42,497 bases of DNA from an uncultured Collinsella sp. (lineage in GTDB: Bacteria > Actinomycetota > Coriobacteriia > Coriobacteriales > Coriobacteriaceae): NCBI GenBank assembly GCA_902489965.1, contig CABUCA010000010.1:1-42497 (forward strand), given 5' to 3'. The number at the start of each line of letters is the position of its first letter. Position 1 is the first letter of the stretch. A program made the position numbers and the translations under genes. The notes under the pieces are model-generated. The model searched no databases. It was given only the letters and a program-made list of their open reading frames with translations, and had not been told where the DNA came from. Below, in pieces: positions 17,652-25,816 of the stretch.

Positions 17652-18209
17652 CTAGCTCATCATGGCATTCATCATCTCGTTGGTTGCGGAATCGTCGGCA
17701 GACCACTCGCCGTCGTCATTGCAGGAATACTTGAAGGTGACCTTGGTGTCCTTGGTCTTAGCAGCCTTGGTCACATCGACCATAACCTGACCGGCCATCT
17801 TGTACAGCTCGTCATCGGAAGGCATCGAATCGAGCGCGGCGACCTTCTCCTGGTACTGGGTGGCAAAATCCTCAACGATCTGGTTCATGGACTTGCAGGT
17901 AATGGTGACCTCGGCAGTTGCGGTGCCCTTGTCCTCGTCGACCGTCACGTCGCCGATCTTGTAGTCAAAGCCCTCGAGATAGCTCTTGGCGTACTCCTTG
18001 GGATCGATGCCCAGCTGCTCAAACTCGTCGCCAGAGGCCTCTTCCAGGCCGGCGAGGAAGTCGTCGCCACCGTTCTTGACCTCGTCAAACTGCGTCGTAA
18101 GATCCTCGGTGATGAGCTCCTCAACCGAAGGACCTCCGCAGCCGGAAAGCACAACCACGCACGCGACCAGAACAGCCATCAGGGGCACAAGCAGCAGCTT
18201 CTTCTTCAT
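17652..18209 (-). CDS. Predicted lipoprotein of unknown function
   Basis: A 185-residue exported protein. The signal peptide ends in the lipobox LSGC with Cys24 as the lipid-modified residue. The mature part is acidic and resembles small Gram-positive lipoproteins that hold a cystatin/NTF2-like fold with a repeated 'TATAEVTITCKSMNQ' strand pattern; a C-terminal KVTFKYSCNDDGEWSAD strand follows. The start at 18209 is chosen because GGGAGG lies before it and MKKKLLL is a normal signal start; the upstream codon at 18233 is not. No functional partner is evident. Its 3' end abuts the structured element. Confidence 0.85.
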   Translation of the reverse strand: MKKKLLLVPLMAVLVACVVVLSGCGGPSVEELITEDLTTQFDEVKNGGDDFLAGLEEASGDEFEQLGIDPKEYAKSYLEGFDYKIGDVTVDEDKGTATAEVTITCKSMNQIVEDFATQYQEKVAALDSMPSDDELYKMAGQVMVDVTKAAKTKDTKVTFKYSCNDDGEWSADDSATNEMMNAMMS

Positions 18210-18229
18210 GACATTCCTCCCAACAAGCG

Positions 18230-18302
18230 GCACCGCGCCTCCCGACGCGGTGCACGTCGTAACAATAAGGCCATACTAGCCTCTAACGAACACCCCCGGC
18301 AA
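18230..18302 (-). promoter_or_regulatory. Promoter and 5' hairpin of the lipoprotein gene
   Basis: Minus-strand TTGCCG (18297-18302) and TAGTAT (18273-18278) are spaced 18 nt, each a 4/6 match. The transcript would carry an 8-bp hairpin GCACCGCG/CGCGGTGC (18230-18253) just before the ribosome site. Confidence 0.5.
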
Positions 18303-18387
18303 AGCAAAGGCGCAGTCGGCTCGATTTAACGTCCGAACGGTTTACCGGTCCGTCCAACGCGCAATAAAACGTTCCGCCGCATTGTAA

Positions 18388-18421
18388 TAAAAAAGGGTGG
18401 TCGGATAATTCGACCACCCTT
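18388..18421 (-). terminator. Rho-independent terminator of the PTS IIA gene
   Basis: An 11-bp stem AAGGGTGGTCG/CGACCACCCTT with a 7-nt loop. On the minus strand it is followed by TTTTTTATT. It ends the IIA transcript before the lipoprotein promoter. Confidence 0.88.
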
Positions 18422-18444
18422 GCACATCCTTTGGATGTCGCGGT

Positions 18445-18981
18445 CTACTTGCGGACGACCTTAACGATGGCGTCACCAGCAGCGACGGCAGACTCGGCCT
18501 CGACGGCAAGCTCGACGTCGGCGAACTCGGCGGTGTTGGACACAGCCACGACGACGCAGTCCTTATAGCCGGCAGCGGCGATCTTGGCGCGGTCGATCTT
18601 GAGCATGGGCTGGCCAGCCTTAACGACATCGTCAGCCTTGACGAAGCCCTCGAAGCCGTCGCCGTTCATGTTGACGGTATCGACGCCAACGTGCACCAAA
18701 ACCTCGATGCCGCTATCGGACTGCAGACCCACGGCGTGACCCATGGTGACGGTCACCTTGCCGTCGCAGGGAGCGTAGACCAGATCGTCCTCGGGCCACA
18801 CGGCGCAGCCCTTGCCCAGCACCTCGCCGCTAAAGACGGGATCGGGCACGTCGGCCATCTTGATGACCTTGCCCTTGACGGGCGAGCACAGCACGTCGGC
18901 GCCGGCAGAAGTAGAGATGGAGGCAGGAGCAGCGGCAGCCGCGGGCTCAGCCTTCTTCTTGAACATGTCAAACAGACCCAT
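18445..18981 (-). CDS. PTS glucose-family EIIA protein (Crr-like)
   Basis: A 178-residue soluble phosphocarrier that passes phosphate from HPr to a IIB domain. The fold is the glucose/beta-glucoside IIA type: KGKVIKMADVPDPVFSG, APCDGKVTVTMGHAVG with His82, and the phospho-acceptor His97 in EVLVHVGVDTV. About 20 N-terminal residues (MGLFDMFKKK then Ala-rich) precede the domain. The start at 18981 follows GAGGAG; the longer reading to 19185 would run through its promoter. The IIBC at 32685 has no IIA domain of its own, so this protein is a likely partner. Confidence 0.93.
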   Translation of the reverse strand: MGLFDMFKKKAEPAAAAAPASISTSAGADVLCSPVKGKVIKMADVPDPVFSGEVLGKGCAVWPEDDLVYAPCDGKVTVTMGHAVGLQSDSGIEVLVHVGVDTVNMNGDGFEGFVKADDVVKAGQPMLKIDRAKIAAAGYKDCVVVAVSNTAEFADVELAVEAESAVAAGDAIVKVVRK

Positions 18982-19030
18982 ACGTTTTCTCCTCTTGATT
19001 AAGCGCAACGTTATGCGCATGCCTATGGTG

Positions 19031-19059
19031 ATTATAGTGCCAAATGGCCAAATTGCTAA
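19031..19059 (-). promoter_or_regulatory. Promoter of the PTS IIA gene
   Basis: Minus strand: a perfect TATAAT (19031-19036), 17-nt spacer, and TTAGCA (19054-19059). The spacer holds a direct repeat TTTGGCCATTTGGC that could be a repressor or activator site. Confidence 0.75.
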
Positions 19060-19133
19060 GGTAAGAGCTCGAGTCGAGAGCCCTTCCAGGCCCTTCCCAA
19101 AACCTTTTCCCCAGTGGCACTCATATTGTCGAT

Positions 19134-19250
19134 TAATCCTCGATAAGCCCCAGGCGAACGAAAGCGTTCCAGATGCCGCCGTCATCGACGTCGGTGGTCA
19201 CGCAATCGGCTGCCTGTCCGGCGTTCGGCAGAACGCCGGAACTCAATCGC
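19134..19250 (-). pseudogene. C-terminal relic of a Cof-type HAD phosphatase
   Basis: Reading the minus strand to a TAA at 19134 gives about 30 residues: LPNAGQAADCV, then TTDVDDGGIWNAFVRLGLIE and D. This is the usual end of Cof/HAD-IIB sugar phosphatases (an NA..A.AD.VT..ndedG... helix). Nothing of the catalytic part remains; the frame runs back only into the end of the GH1 gene. It looks like the tail left after the front was replaced. Confidence 0.5.
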
Positions 19251-19260
19251 CGAAACTCAA

Positions 19261-20709
19261 TTACTCCAGGCCCTCGGCGCCGTTGGACTTGATGATCTTC
19301 TGGTAGGCGTAGAAGCTGTCCTTGCGGCGGCGCTCGTAGGTACCGGTGCCGTCATCGTACTTATCGACGTGAATAAAGCCGTAGCGCTTGCGCATCTCGC
19401 CGGTGCCGGCGGACACCAGGTCGATGGGGCCCCACCAGGTGTAGGCGATCAAGTCGACGCCGTCGGCAATGGCCTCGCCCATGGCTTTGATGTGGCTGCG
19501 CAGGTAGGCAATGCGGTACGGGTCGTGGATGGAGCCGTCCTCCTCGACCTCGTCGTAAGCGCCCATGCCGTTCTCGACCACCATCAGCGGAATCTCATAG
19601 CGGGCGTAAATCTCGTTGAGGGCGATGCGCAGACCCAGCGGATCGATCTGCCAGCCCCAGTCGGTGGACTCCAGATAGGGGTTCTTGCCGCCAAAGGTCA
19701 TGTTGCCCTCGGTCATCTCGTGGTCCTTGTGGGTGCCCACGGTGCCGGACATGTAGTAGCTAAAGGTGTAGAAATCAACCTTGCCGTCGGCGATATCCTG
19801 CAGGTCGCCGTCCTCCATCACGAGCTCAACGTCGTTCTCGGCCCAGAAGCGCTTGGCATAGAACGGGTACTTACCGCGCACCTGCACGTCGGAGCAGTAC
19901 CAGTTCATGGTGTTCATCTCCTGCTGCGTGGCGAACACGTCGGCCGGATCGCACGTGGCGGCATAGGAGAGGATGAAGCAGTCCATGTTGCCCATCTTAA
20001 ACTGCGGGTAATGCTCGTGGGCATAACGCACGACGCGGCCGCTGGCGACAAACTGGTGATGCAGCGCCTGCATACGAGCCTGCGGCGTGGTGTGGACCGC
20101 CGACGCCGGACCCTCAAAGCCCTGAATCATGCTGGTCTCAAAGAGGTTCCCTATGTCCTGAGTACCGCAGTTGATCTCGTTGAAGGTGAGCCAGAACTTG
20201 ACCTTGTCTTGATAGCGGTCGAAGACGGTCTGGCAGTACTTCTCAAAGAAGCCGATGAGCTCGCGACTCGCCCAGCCGTTGTATTTCTCGACCAGGTGAT
20301 AGGGCATCTCGTAGTGCGAGAGGGTCACGAGCGGCTCGATATTGTGGGCACGCAGGCAGTCGAAAACGCGGTCGTAGAAGGCGAGGCCGGCCTCATTGGG
20401 CTCAGCGTCGTCGCCGTTGGGGAAGATACGGCTCCAGGAGATGGACATGCGGAACATATTGAAGCCCATCTCGGCGAACAGCGCGATGTCTTCCTCGTAG
20501 TGATGGTAGAAATCGATACCGTCATGATTGGGGTAGAAGCGGTTGGGGTCGATGTCGATCGTAATCTGACGCGGCTCCTTGTAGCTGCCTCCCAAGAAGT
20601 GGTCGTCGACGGAAGGACCGCGGCCGTCCACGTTCCAAGCGCCCTCAAACTGGTTGGCGGCGGTGGCGCCACCCCAATAGAAGCCCTCGGGGAACTTGAT
20701 GTTTGCCAT
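19261..20709 (-). CDS. 6-phospho-beta-glucosidase, GH1
   Basis: A 482-residue cytoplasmic (beta/alpha)8 hydrolase that cleaves phosphorylated beta-glucosides delivered by a PTS. The acid/base is Glu178 in TFNEIN and the nucleophile Glu379 in VVENGMGAYDE. FPEGFYWGGATAANQFEGAW is the normal N-terminal signature. A C-terminal region RRRKDSFYAYQKII, with the KRYGFIHVD strand, fits the phospho-sugar branch. The start at 20709 is given by AAGGAG six bases upstream; the longer reading to 20937 runs through a repeat. The substrate is not fixed. It lies downstream of an AraC regulator on the same strand. Confidence 0.93.
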   Translation of the reverse strand: MANIKFPEGFYWGGATAANQFEGAWNVDGRGPSVDDHFLGGSYKEPRQITIDIDPNRFYPNHDGIDFYHHYEEDIALFAEMGFNMFRMSISWSRIFPNGDDAEPNEAGLAFYDRVFDCLRAHNIEPLVTLSHYEMPYHLVEKYNGWASRELIGFFEKYCQTVFDRYQDKVKFWLTFNEINCGTQDIGNLFETSMIQGFEGPASAVHTTPQARMQALHHQFVASGRVVRYAHEHYPQFKMGNMDCFILSYAATCDPADVFATQQEMNTMNWYCSDVQVRGKYPFYAKRFWAENDVELVMEDGDLQDIADGKVDFYTFSYYMSGTVGTHKDHEMTEGNMTFGGKNPYLESTDWGWQIDPLGLRIALNEIYARYEIPLMVVENGMGAYDEVEEDGSIHDPYRIAYLRSHIKAMGEAIADGVDLIAYTWWGPIDLVSAGTGEMRKRYGFIHVDKYDDGTGTYERRRKDSFYAYQKIIKSNGAEGLE

Positions 20710-20845
20710 GAGCATCTCCTTTGCATCGCGGGTCGATAAGCTGAGTATCGCCCACGCGCGCGGCAGGCAGGGGCAGGGGTGCCAAACCCGACACTTCTTT
20801 TCGTTCTCAAGTCCTGCCGCCGCCCCGTCCCTGATACTTCCTGAT

Positions 20846-20880
20846 ACCTGCCAAAAAGGGACAGGTTTATTTTGGTCGGT
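20846..20880. repeat. REP-like unit (AGGGACAGGTTTA family), 3' of araC-like gene
   Basis: ACCTGCCAAAA-AGGGACAGGTTTA-TTTTGG, then TCGGT. It matches units at 11036 and 11082, and is in opposite orientation to the unit at 24560. The two bracket the AraC and GH106-like genes. Confidence 0.75.
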
Positions 20881-20881
20881 T

Positions 20882-21889
20882 TTATCTGGGCAAACGCTGG
20901 CGATACGCTGCCGGCGTGCAGCCATAGCGCTCGGCAAACTTTTTGTAGAAGAAGCTCATGTTGGCGTAGCCGGCCTCGTGCGCCGCGACTTCCGCAGTGG
21001 AGCCGGCGTCGAGCAGTGTTGCCGCGCGTGTCAGGCGACTCTCCTGCACGAGCTGCATAAACGTGCGCCCCGACTGCCGTTTGAGCAGCGCGCTTGCGTA
21101 GTTGGGACTCAGATGGAGGTGGCGAGCTACGTCCTCGAGCGTACAATCGCAGGCATGGCGCTCGATGTATCCCACGGCGGCCGCGACCTGCGCCGAAGGC
21201 AGCCTGGGCATGTCCGCCTGCAGCAGCGATGTCTCATAGCTTTGCATAAGTTCGACCAGCAGCAACTCAAACAGCCTCGACACGATCTGGGGACTCGCCG
21301 CCGTCGGCTCCAGAAGCTCGCACAGCATCTCCTGCATATATCGGCGCACGCGGCGGCTGTTGACCGTGCGGAAATGCACATGACCGCGGTGGTCGGTTTC
21401 GTCATTGAGGGCATTAATGAGGAACTGCGAGACGGTGCTTGACGGCGACAGGCTCTGCTCTAGGCTGCGGTGCAACATCGGCCGCGAGATGACGATGCTC
21501 AGCATAATGTCATGCTCGCCGAGCTCGCCCACGGCATGTGGACAGGCCGCGTCGAGTAAGAGCACCTCGTTTTGGGCAAGCGTAAGCTGTTCGCCGTTGA
21601 CGGTCTGCGGCGCATGCCCACGATAGACATAGCCGATTTCGACATAATCGTGCACATGCTCCGGTACAGGGTTGAAGCGCGAGTTGCGCACGATTGATAA
21701 GCCCTCGGGCATGCCTTCTTGGTGTAAAGCTCGCGTCGGGTCACCGATTTTATGGATATGTTTTTCACCGATATTCTGTTGATGACCCCAGCTGAACGCA
21801 TCATTCCAGTCATAGCGGGCGCCTGCGTGGTAAGCACGCTCGCTGTCGGTCAGCTCGAGCAGAAGGCTGTCTAAACGTGCAAGATCCAT
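20882..21889 (-). CDS. AraC-family transcription regulator with cupin sensor domain
   Basis: A 335-residue regulator. The N-terminal half has a cupin sugar-sensing pattern (PVPEHVHDYVEIGYVYRG, then LLLDAACPHAVGE). The C-terminal about 100 residues hold two helix-turn-helix units (CTLEDVARHLHLSPNYASAL and TAEVAAHEAGYANMSFFYKK) followed by GCTPAAYRQRL, the family ending. No strong ribosome site precedes the start at 21889. It is divergent from the GH106-like gene over 116 bp and upstream of the GH1 gene, so it probably controls one or both. Confidence 0.9.
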   Translation of the reverse strand: MDLARLDSLLLELTDSERAYHAGARYDWNDAFSWGHQQNIGEKHIHKIGDPTRALHQEGMPEGLSIVRNSRFNPVPEHVHDYVEIGYVYRGHAPQTVNGEQLTLAQNEVLLLDAACPHAVGELGEHDIMLSIVISRPMLHRSLEQSLSPSSTVSQFLINALNDETDHRGHVHFRTVNSRRVRRYMQEMLCELLEPTAASPQIVSRLFELLLVELMQSYETSLLQADMPRLPSAQVAAAVGYIERHACDCTLEDVARHLHLSPNYASALLKRQSGRTFMQLVQESRLTRAATLLDAGSTAEVAAHEAGYANMSFFYKKFAERYGCTPAAYRQRLPR

Positions 21890-22005
21890 GACATCACAAT
21901 CGTTGATTCGGTCATATTCTGCTGTGGTTTTGATATTAGCAGGACGGCGTGCTCGGCGTACTCTGACTTCAATCGATTTAAAAGGTTGGTTTTAGAGGAG
22001 TGGAT

Positions 22006-24573
22006 ATGGCGGCATACGACAACCATGTGCTTCCGTTCTTGTGGCTCAAGGGCGAGGCGCACGAGACGATTACCGAATACTTGGAGCAGATTGCCGGTGC
22101 GGACATCCGCGAGGTCTGCCTCGAATCACGCACGCATCCCGAGTTTTGTCGCGACGGCTGGTGGACTGACCTGCGTTTTATCATCGGCGAGTGCAAGCGC
22201 TTGGAGTTGAAGATCTGGCTGCTCGACGACGCCCATTTCCCCACGGGCTACGCCAACGGCGCGCTTGCGGGCGAGAACGTCGACCCCGCGCTTAGGAAGA
22301 CCGTGCTCAAACATCGCACGGTTACGGTCGTTGGTCCCCAGCCGTCCACGGTCATTAAGCTCGGCAATCTTATGGATCCCACGGAGCGCTTTGTGGGCGC
22401 GGCGACTTTCGACGCCGCCGGTGCACCGCTCAATCTTGAGCTCTCCGTTGAGCAGGCCGACGGCACCCCCGCCCGCCTGCGTTTTGACGCCCCCGACGGC
22501 ATCGCCACCGTCGAGCTCTACGTCACCAGCCAAAAGACCGGCTTTCGCGATGAGTACATCAATATGGTCGACGCCGATTCGTGCCGCGTGCTCATCGATG
22601 CCGTCTACAAGCCCACGTTTGAGCACCTGGGCGACGAGTTCGGCCGCACCATCCTGGGCTTCTTTACCGATGAACCCGGCTTTATGAACGAGAAGGGCAC
22701 GGCTCTCGACGATGCTTCTACCAGCAGCCTTATCGGACGCGGCGATATGGCACTGCCCTGGTCGGACGAGCTTGCCAGCCGTTTGCACGAGGCGTTGGGC
22801 GCGAGCTGGCTCACCAAGCTACACGGCCTTTGGACACGCGAGGCAGATGACGCCCGAGTCCGTCACACCTACATGGACATTGCCACGCAACTCTACCGCG
22901 CATGCTTTGACGAGCAAATTGGCGACTGGTGCCGCGAGCACAGCGTCATGCACATCGGACATGTGATTGAGGACAAGAGTTGCCACACGCGCCTGGGCCA
23001 GGGCGCCGGACACTACTTCCGCGCGGTCGCCGGGCAGGATATGGCGGGCATCGACGTTGTCATCAACCAGCTCGCCCCCGGCATCGACCACGAGCGCTAC
23101 AGCTACTTCCGCGGCGCGTGGAACATGGAGTTCTTTACCTACGCGCTTGCCAAGCTGGGCTCTTCGGCCGCGCGTCTCGACCCAAAAAAGCAGGGGCGCT
23201 GCATGGCCGAGGTCTTCGGCGCCTTCGGTTGGCACGAGGGCCTGCGCGAGATGAAATGGATCGCCGACCACATGCTCGTCCGCGGTATTAGCTGGTTTAC
23301 GCCGCACGCGTTTAGCATGGCGCCCTTCCCCGATTGGGACTGCCCGCCGCACTTTTACGCGCACGGCAACAATCCGCAATGGCCGCACTTTAGCCAGCTC
23401 ATGAGCTATATGAACCGCACTGCCACGCTGCTTTCGGGAGGCAGCGCCACGCGTCCCGTCGCCGTCCTGTACCACGCCGATGCCGAGTGGGCCGGCAGCG
23501 CCATGCCTATCGAGCGCGTGGCTGCCGAGCTCACGCGTGCGCAGATCGACTTTGATTTTGTGCCCGCCGAGGCTTTTAAGGATGAGGACCGTTACGAGGT
23601 TTCGATTGCCTATGGAATGCTTACCATAAACGATTGCCGCTACCAGGCGTTTGTTATGCCAGGAGCTGCATTTATTGGCTCGGCGACGGCGCAGGCCGTG
23701 AGGCGCATGATGGCGGCGGGCGTTATGGTCCTCGCCGTCGACGAGGTGCCGAGCACGCTTTACGACGCCGATGGCGTGGTTGAACTGGGTGAACTTGCAG
23801 CGACTCCGCTTGCCGATATGGCGGGCGTGCTGGCGAGCGTTGGGCTGCAGACGGTTGTCACCGACACGCCCCAGCCCTGGTTGCGCGTGCTTCGCTACGA
23901 GCACGCCGGCGAGACCTACGTCATGCTGGTCAACGAACACCCGCACGAGCGCATCGACTGCACAGTTAAACTCGCGCAGGGCGAGCGACTTTGCGGCACG
24001 CGCCTCGACCTGTTGAACGGCACCGATCCCGTTGCGTTTGACGGAACGCTTGAGCTCGCACCCTTCGAGAGCTGCTTCGTTGCCTTGGAGACGGACGGCG
24101 AGCTTGAGTCCGGGGACGGCGCGGACATGGGCTCGAGCGATGCGCTCGCCCTCGACATCAACGGACCTTGGACCGTCGCCCTCTCCCCTGCCGGCAGCGG
24201 AACCTTTGGCGCCCCGCAGGAACTCGAGCACTTGTGCGATCTCACTGCCGAGCGATTCCCCGATGCATGCGGGACGTTCCGCTATCGCACATTGTTCGAG
24301 CTGGCGAACGACCTTGCCGATGTCACAATCGACCTGGGAGATGTCTACGAAGTCGCGACACTTACGCTCGACGGACACCCACTCGGCACACGCATCTGTC
24401 CGCCCTATCGCTTTGCCATCGATCATCTTGCTGCCGGCACGCACGAACTCACTGTCGACGCCATCAACACGCTCGATCATGCGATTCCCGACATCTTCGC
24501 CCTCACCGAACCCATCGCCCCGAGCGGCATCCTCGGTCCCGTTACCCTTTGCGGGCAAAACCTGCCAAAATAA
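22006..24573 (+). CDS. Predicted glycoside hydrolase, GH106-like, cytoplasmic
   Basis: An 855-residue protein without a signal peptide. The N-terminal barrel region shows WWTDLRFIIGECKRLELKIW then LLDDAHFPTGYANG, close in pattern to GH106 alpha-L-rhamnosidases ('..a..lGl.l...d..gwP.G'). The centre has a long TIM-barrel-like stretch with LLSGG, VAVLYH and a Rossmann-like tail. The last 130 residues (LDINGPWTVAL ... ITLDLGDVYEVATLTLDGHPLG-like) form a GH2-type sugar-binding beta-sandwich. Family assignment is inference; catalytic acids were not identified. Its stop (TAA) and the last few codons come from the REP unit at 24560. The start has GAGGAG five bases upstream; GTG at 22000 is an alternative. 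Confidence 0.82.
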   Translation: MAAYDNHVLPFLWLKGEAHETITEYLEQIAGADIREVCLESRTHPEFCRDGWWTDLRFIIGECKRLELKIWLLDDAHFPTGYANGALAGENVDPALRKTVLKHRTVTVVGPQPSTVIKLGNLMDPTERFVGAATFDAAGAPLNLELSVEQADGTPARLRFDAPDGIATVELYVTSQKTGFRDEYINMVDADSCRVLIDAVYKPTFEHLGDEFGRTILGFFTDEPGFMNEKGTALDDASTSSLIGRGDMALPWSDELASRLHEALGASWLTKLHGLWTREADDARVRHTYMDIATQLYRACFDEQIGDWCREHSVMHIGHVIEDKSCHTRLGQGAGHYFRAVAGQDMAGIDVVINQLAPGIDHERYSYFRGAWNMEFFTYALAKLGSSAARLDPKKQGRCMAEVFGAFGWHEGLREMKWIADHMLVRGISWFTPHAFSMAPFPDWDCPPHFYAHGNNPQWPHFSQLMSYMNRTATLLSGGSATRPVAVLYHADAEWAGSAMPIERVAAELTRAQIDFDFVPAEAFKDEDRYEVSIAYGMLTINDCRYQAFVMPGAAFIGSATAQAVRRMMAAGVMVLAVDEVPSTLYDADGVVELGELAATPLADMAGVLASVGLQTVVTDTPQPWLRVLRYEHAGETYVMLVNEHPHERIDCTVKLAQGERLCGTRLDLLNGTDPVAFDGTLELAPFESCFVALETDGELESGDGADMGSSDALALDINGPWTVALSPAGSGTFGAPQELEHLCDLTAERFPDACGTFRYRTLFELANDLADVTIDLGDVYEVATLTLDGHPLGTRICPPYRFAIDHLAAGTHELTVDAINTLDHAIPDIFALTEPIAPSGILGPVTLCGQNLPK

Positions 24574-24595
24574 GCCTGTCCCTTTTTGGCAGATT
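24560..24595. repeat. REP-like unit supplying the stop codon of the GH106-like gene
   Basis: ACCTGCCAAAA-TAAGCCTGTCCCT-TTTTGGCAG: the inverse orientation of the unit at 20846. The gene's last residues (NLPK) and its TAA lie in the repeat. The downstream regulator begins 21 bp after. Confidence 0.75.
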
Positions 24596-24615
24596 TGTTG
24601 AGTGTGGGAGTTCGC

Positions 24616-25470
24616 ATGGATATCAAACGCAAGATTTCCGAGGCACAGGGCCTTACCCCTACCGAGCAACAACTCGGCATCTCGGCCCTTGCCATGGGCG
24701 AAGACGTCCGCGGACTCTCCATCAAGGAATTTGCCGCCCGCACCAATGTTTCGGTCGCGAGCGTGCACCGCTTTTGCAAAAAGCTCGGCCTCGAGGGATT
24801 CAAAGACCTCAAGGTCGAGCTCATCCGTCAGGCAGCCGAAGCGGGTAACCGGCGCGACGTGGACATTAATTTTCCCTTCGATGCCACCTCCACTCCTGCG
24901 CAGGTGATGGAGCGCATGGAAAGGCTCTACCAGACCACCTTGGCCGAAACGCAGGAGCTGCTCGACCCCGCACAGCTCGACTACGCCGCCAAGCTCGTCA
25001 TGCGCGCCGGCACCGTGGACATCTACACGGGCTCGCACAACCTCTATCCAGCGGGAATGTTCCACGATCGTCTGCTTTCCGCCGGTAAGCGCGCGACGTG
25101 CTACGGCGGCATCGAGGCCCAGGTGCGCACGGCGCTCACCTCGGGCCCCGACCATGTGGCAATCGTCATTTCCTACAGCGGCCTTGCCCCCAACTTCAAG
25201 GAAATCTTGCCGATCCTCAGTAGTCGGCATGTCCCGGTCATCGTCATCGGCACACCATACTGCGCCCGCATTCACCCCGGCTTTGCCGCCTATCTCATGG
25301 TGAGCGACCACGAGAGCATGACGCACCGCATCACGCAGTTTGCCAGCCACATCGCCGTGCAGTACGTGCTCGATTCGCTCTATAGCAGCTACTTTGCCAA
25401 AGATTTCGCCCGCTGCTCCGAGTTCCTCGAGCGATTGTTTCCCTACACCCGCCTGCCCGGGCTTAAGTAG
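24616..25470 (+). CDS. RpiR-family transcription regulator (HTH plus SIS)
   Basis: A 284-residue sugar-phosphate-responsive regulator. Residues 1-75 form the RpiR helix-turn-helix (GLSIKEFAARTNVSVASVHR, then FCKKLGLEGFKDLK). A SIS domain follows (about 120-250) with VDIYTGSHN, VAIVISYSGLAPNF and VPVIVIG, the phosphosugar-binding pattern. The start at 24616 has GGGAG upstream; an earlier in-frame start at 24586 falls inside the repeat. It is 42 bp from the GH106-like gene and likely transcribed with it. Confidence 0.9.
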   Translation: MDIKRKISEAQGLTPTEQQLGISALAMGEDVRGLSIKEFAARTNVSVASVHRFCKKLGLEGFKDLKVELIRQAAEAGNRRDVDINFPFDATSTPAQVMERMERLYQTTLAETQELLDPAQLDYAAKLVMRAGTVDIYTGSHNLYPAGMFHDRLLSAGKRATCYGGIEAQVRTALTSGPDHVAIVISYSGLAPNFKEILPILSSRHVPVIVIGTPYCARIHPGFAAYLMVSDHESMTHRITQFASHIAVQYVLDSLYSSYFAKDFARCSEFLERLFPYTRLPGLK

Positions 25471-25503
25471 CGACGAGCGTGGATTTTCGGACACTAACCT
25501 AAC

Positions 25504-25567
25504 GAGCGTGGATGATCTCCCACTTTGAGGTCGTCACCGAGCCAAAAACGGGAGATTATCCACGCTC
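25504..25567. repeat. Palindrome with GAGCGTGGATGATCTCCC arms
   Basis: Arms 25504-25521 and 25550-25567 pair over 18 bp with one mismatch. A truncated copy of the left arm (GACGAGCGTGGATT) lies at about 25474. No T tract follows; it may be a REP-like unit or an mRNA 3' structure. Confidence 0.6.
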
Positions 25568-25573
25568 ATTTCA

Positions 25574-25608
25574 GACTGGTCATTGGGAACGTTCTTAAAC
25601 GACTAGTC
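25574..25608. repeat. GTCCCC-family repeat variant
   Basis: GACTGGTCATTGGGAACGTT then CTTAAACGACTAGTC: the inverse of the copy at 37808-37837. Part of the 345-bp gap 25471-25815, which has no gene. Confidence 0.55.
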
Positions 25609-25618
25609 AAACAAAAAC

Positions 25619-25816
25619 GCCCCCAAGTGCCGCATCGCCAGCAACGGGAGTGCCAATGCCTTGGTACCGACAGCGAAAGCCCGCCAGAGCGAGCAAGGTG
25701 CCTTGAAACGAGGCGGCATTGACCTTCTGGTCATGCCGCCGAAGTTGAAAGGCAGATTGCCGCTCTGGCGGGTTTGCAGCGTCGAGCCGTTACGCGGTTT
25801 GGTAAAACCGCGTAAC
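25619..25816 (-). ncRNA. Structured covarying element, copy B (candidate RNA)
   Basis: Same architecture as 17448-17648, starting at the stop codon of pyrE. Stems: P1 25681-25691 with 25761-25771 (11 bp perfect); bulged A at 25692; four pairs 25693-25696 with 25757-25760; P2 25699-25704 with 25749-25754; GAAA opposite TGA; P3 25712-25719 with 25733-25740 (8 bp, shorter than copy A); the same apical GACC-TTCT-GGTC; the same 11-nt linker GCAGCGTCGAG (25776-25786); P4 25789-25800 with 25805-25816. At least four P1 pairs, one adjoining pair and two P2 pairs differ from copy A with pairing kept. Confidence 0.6.
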
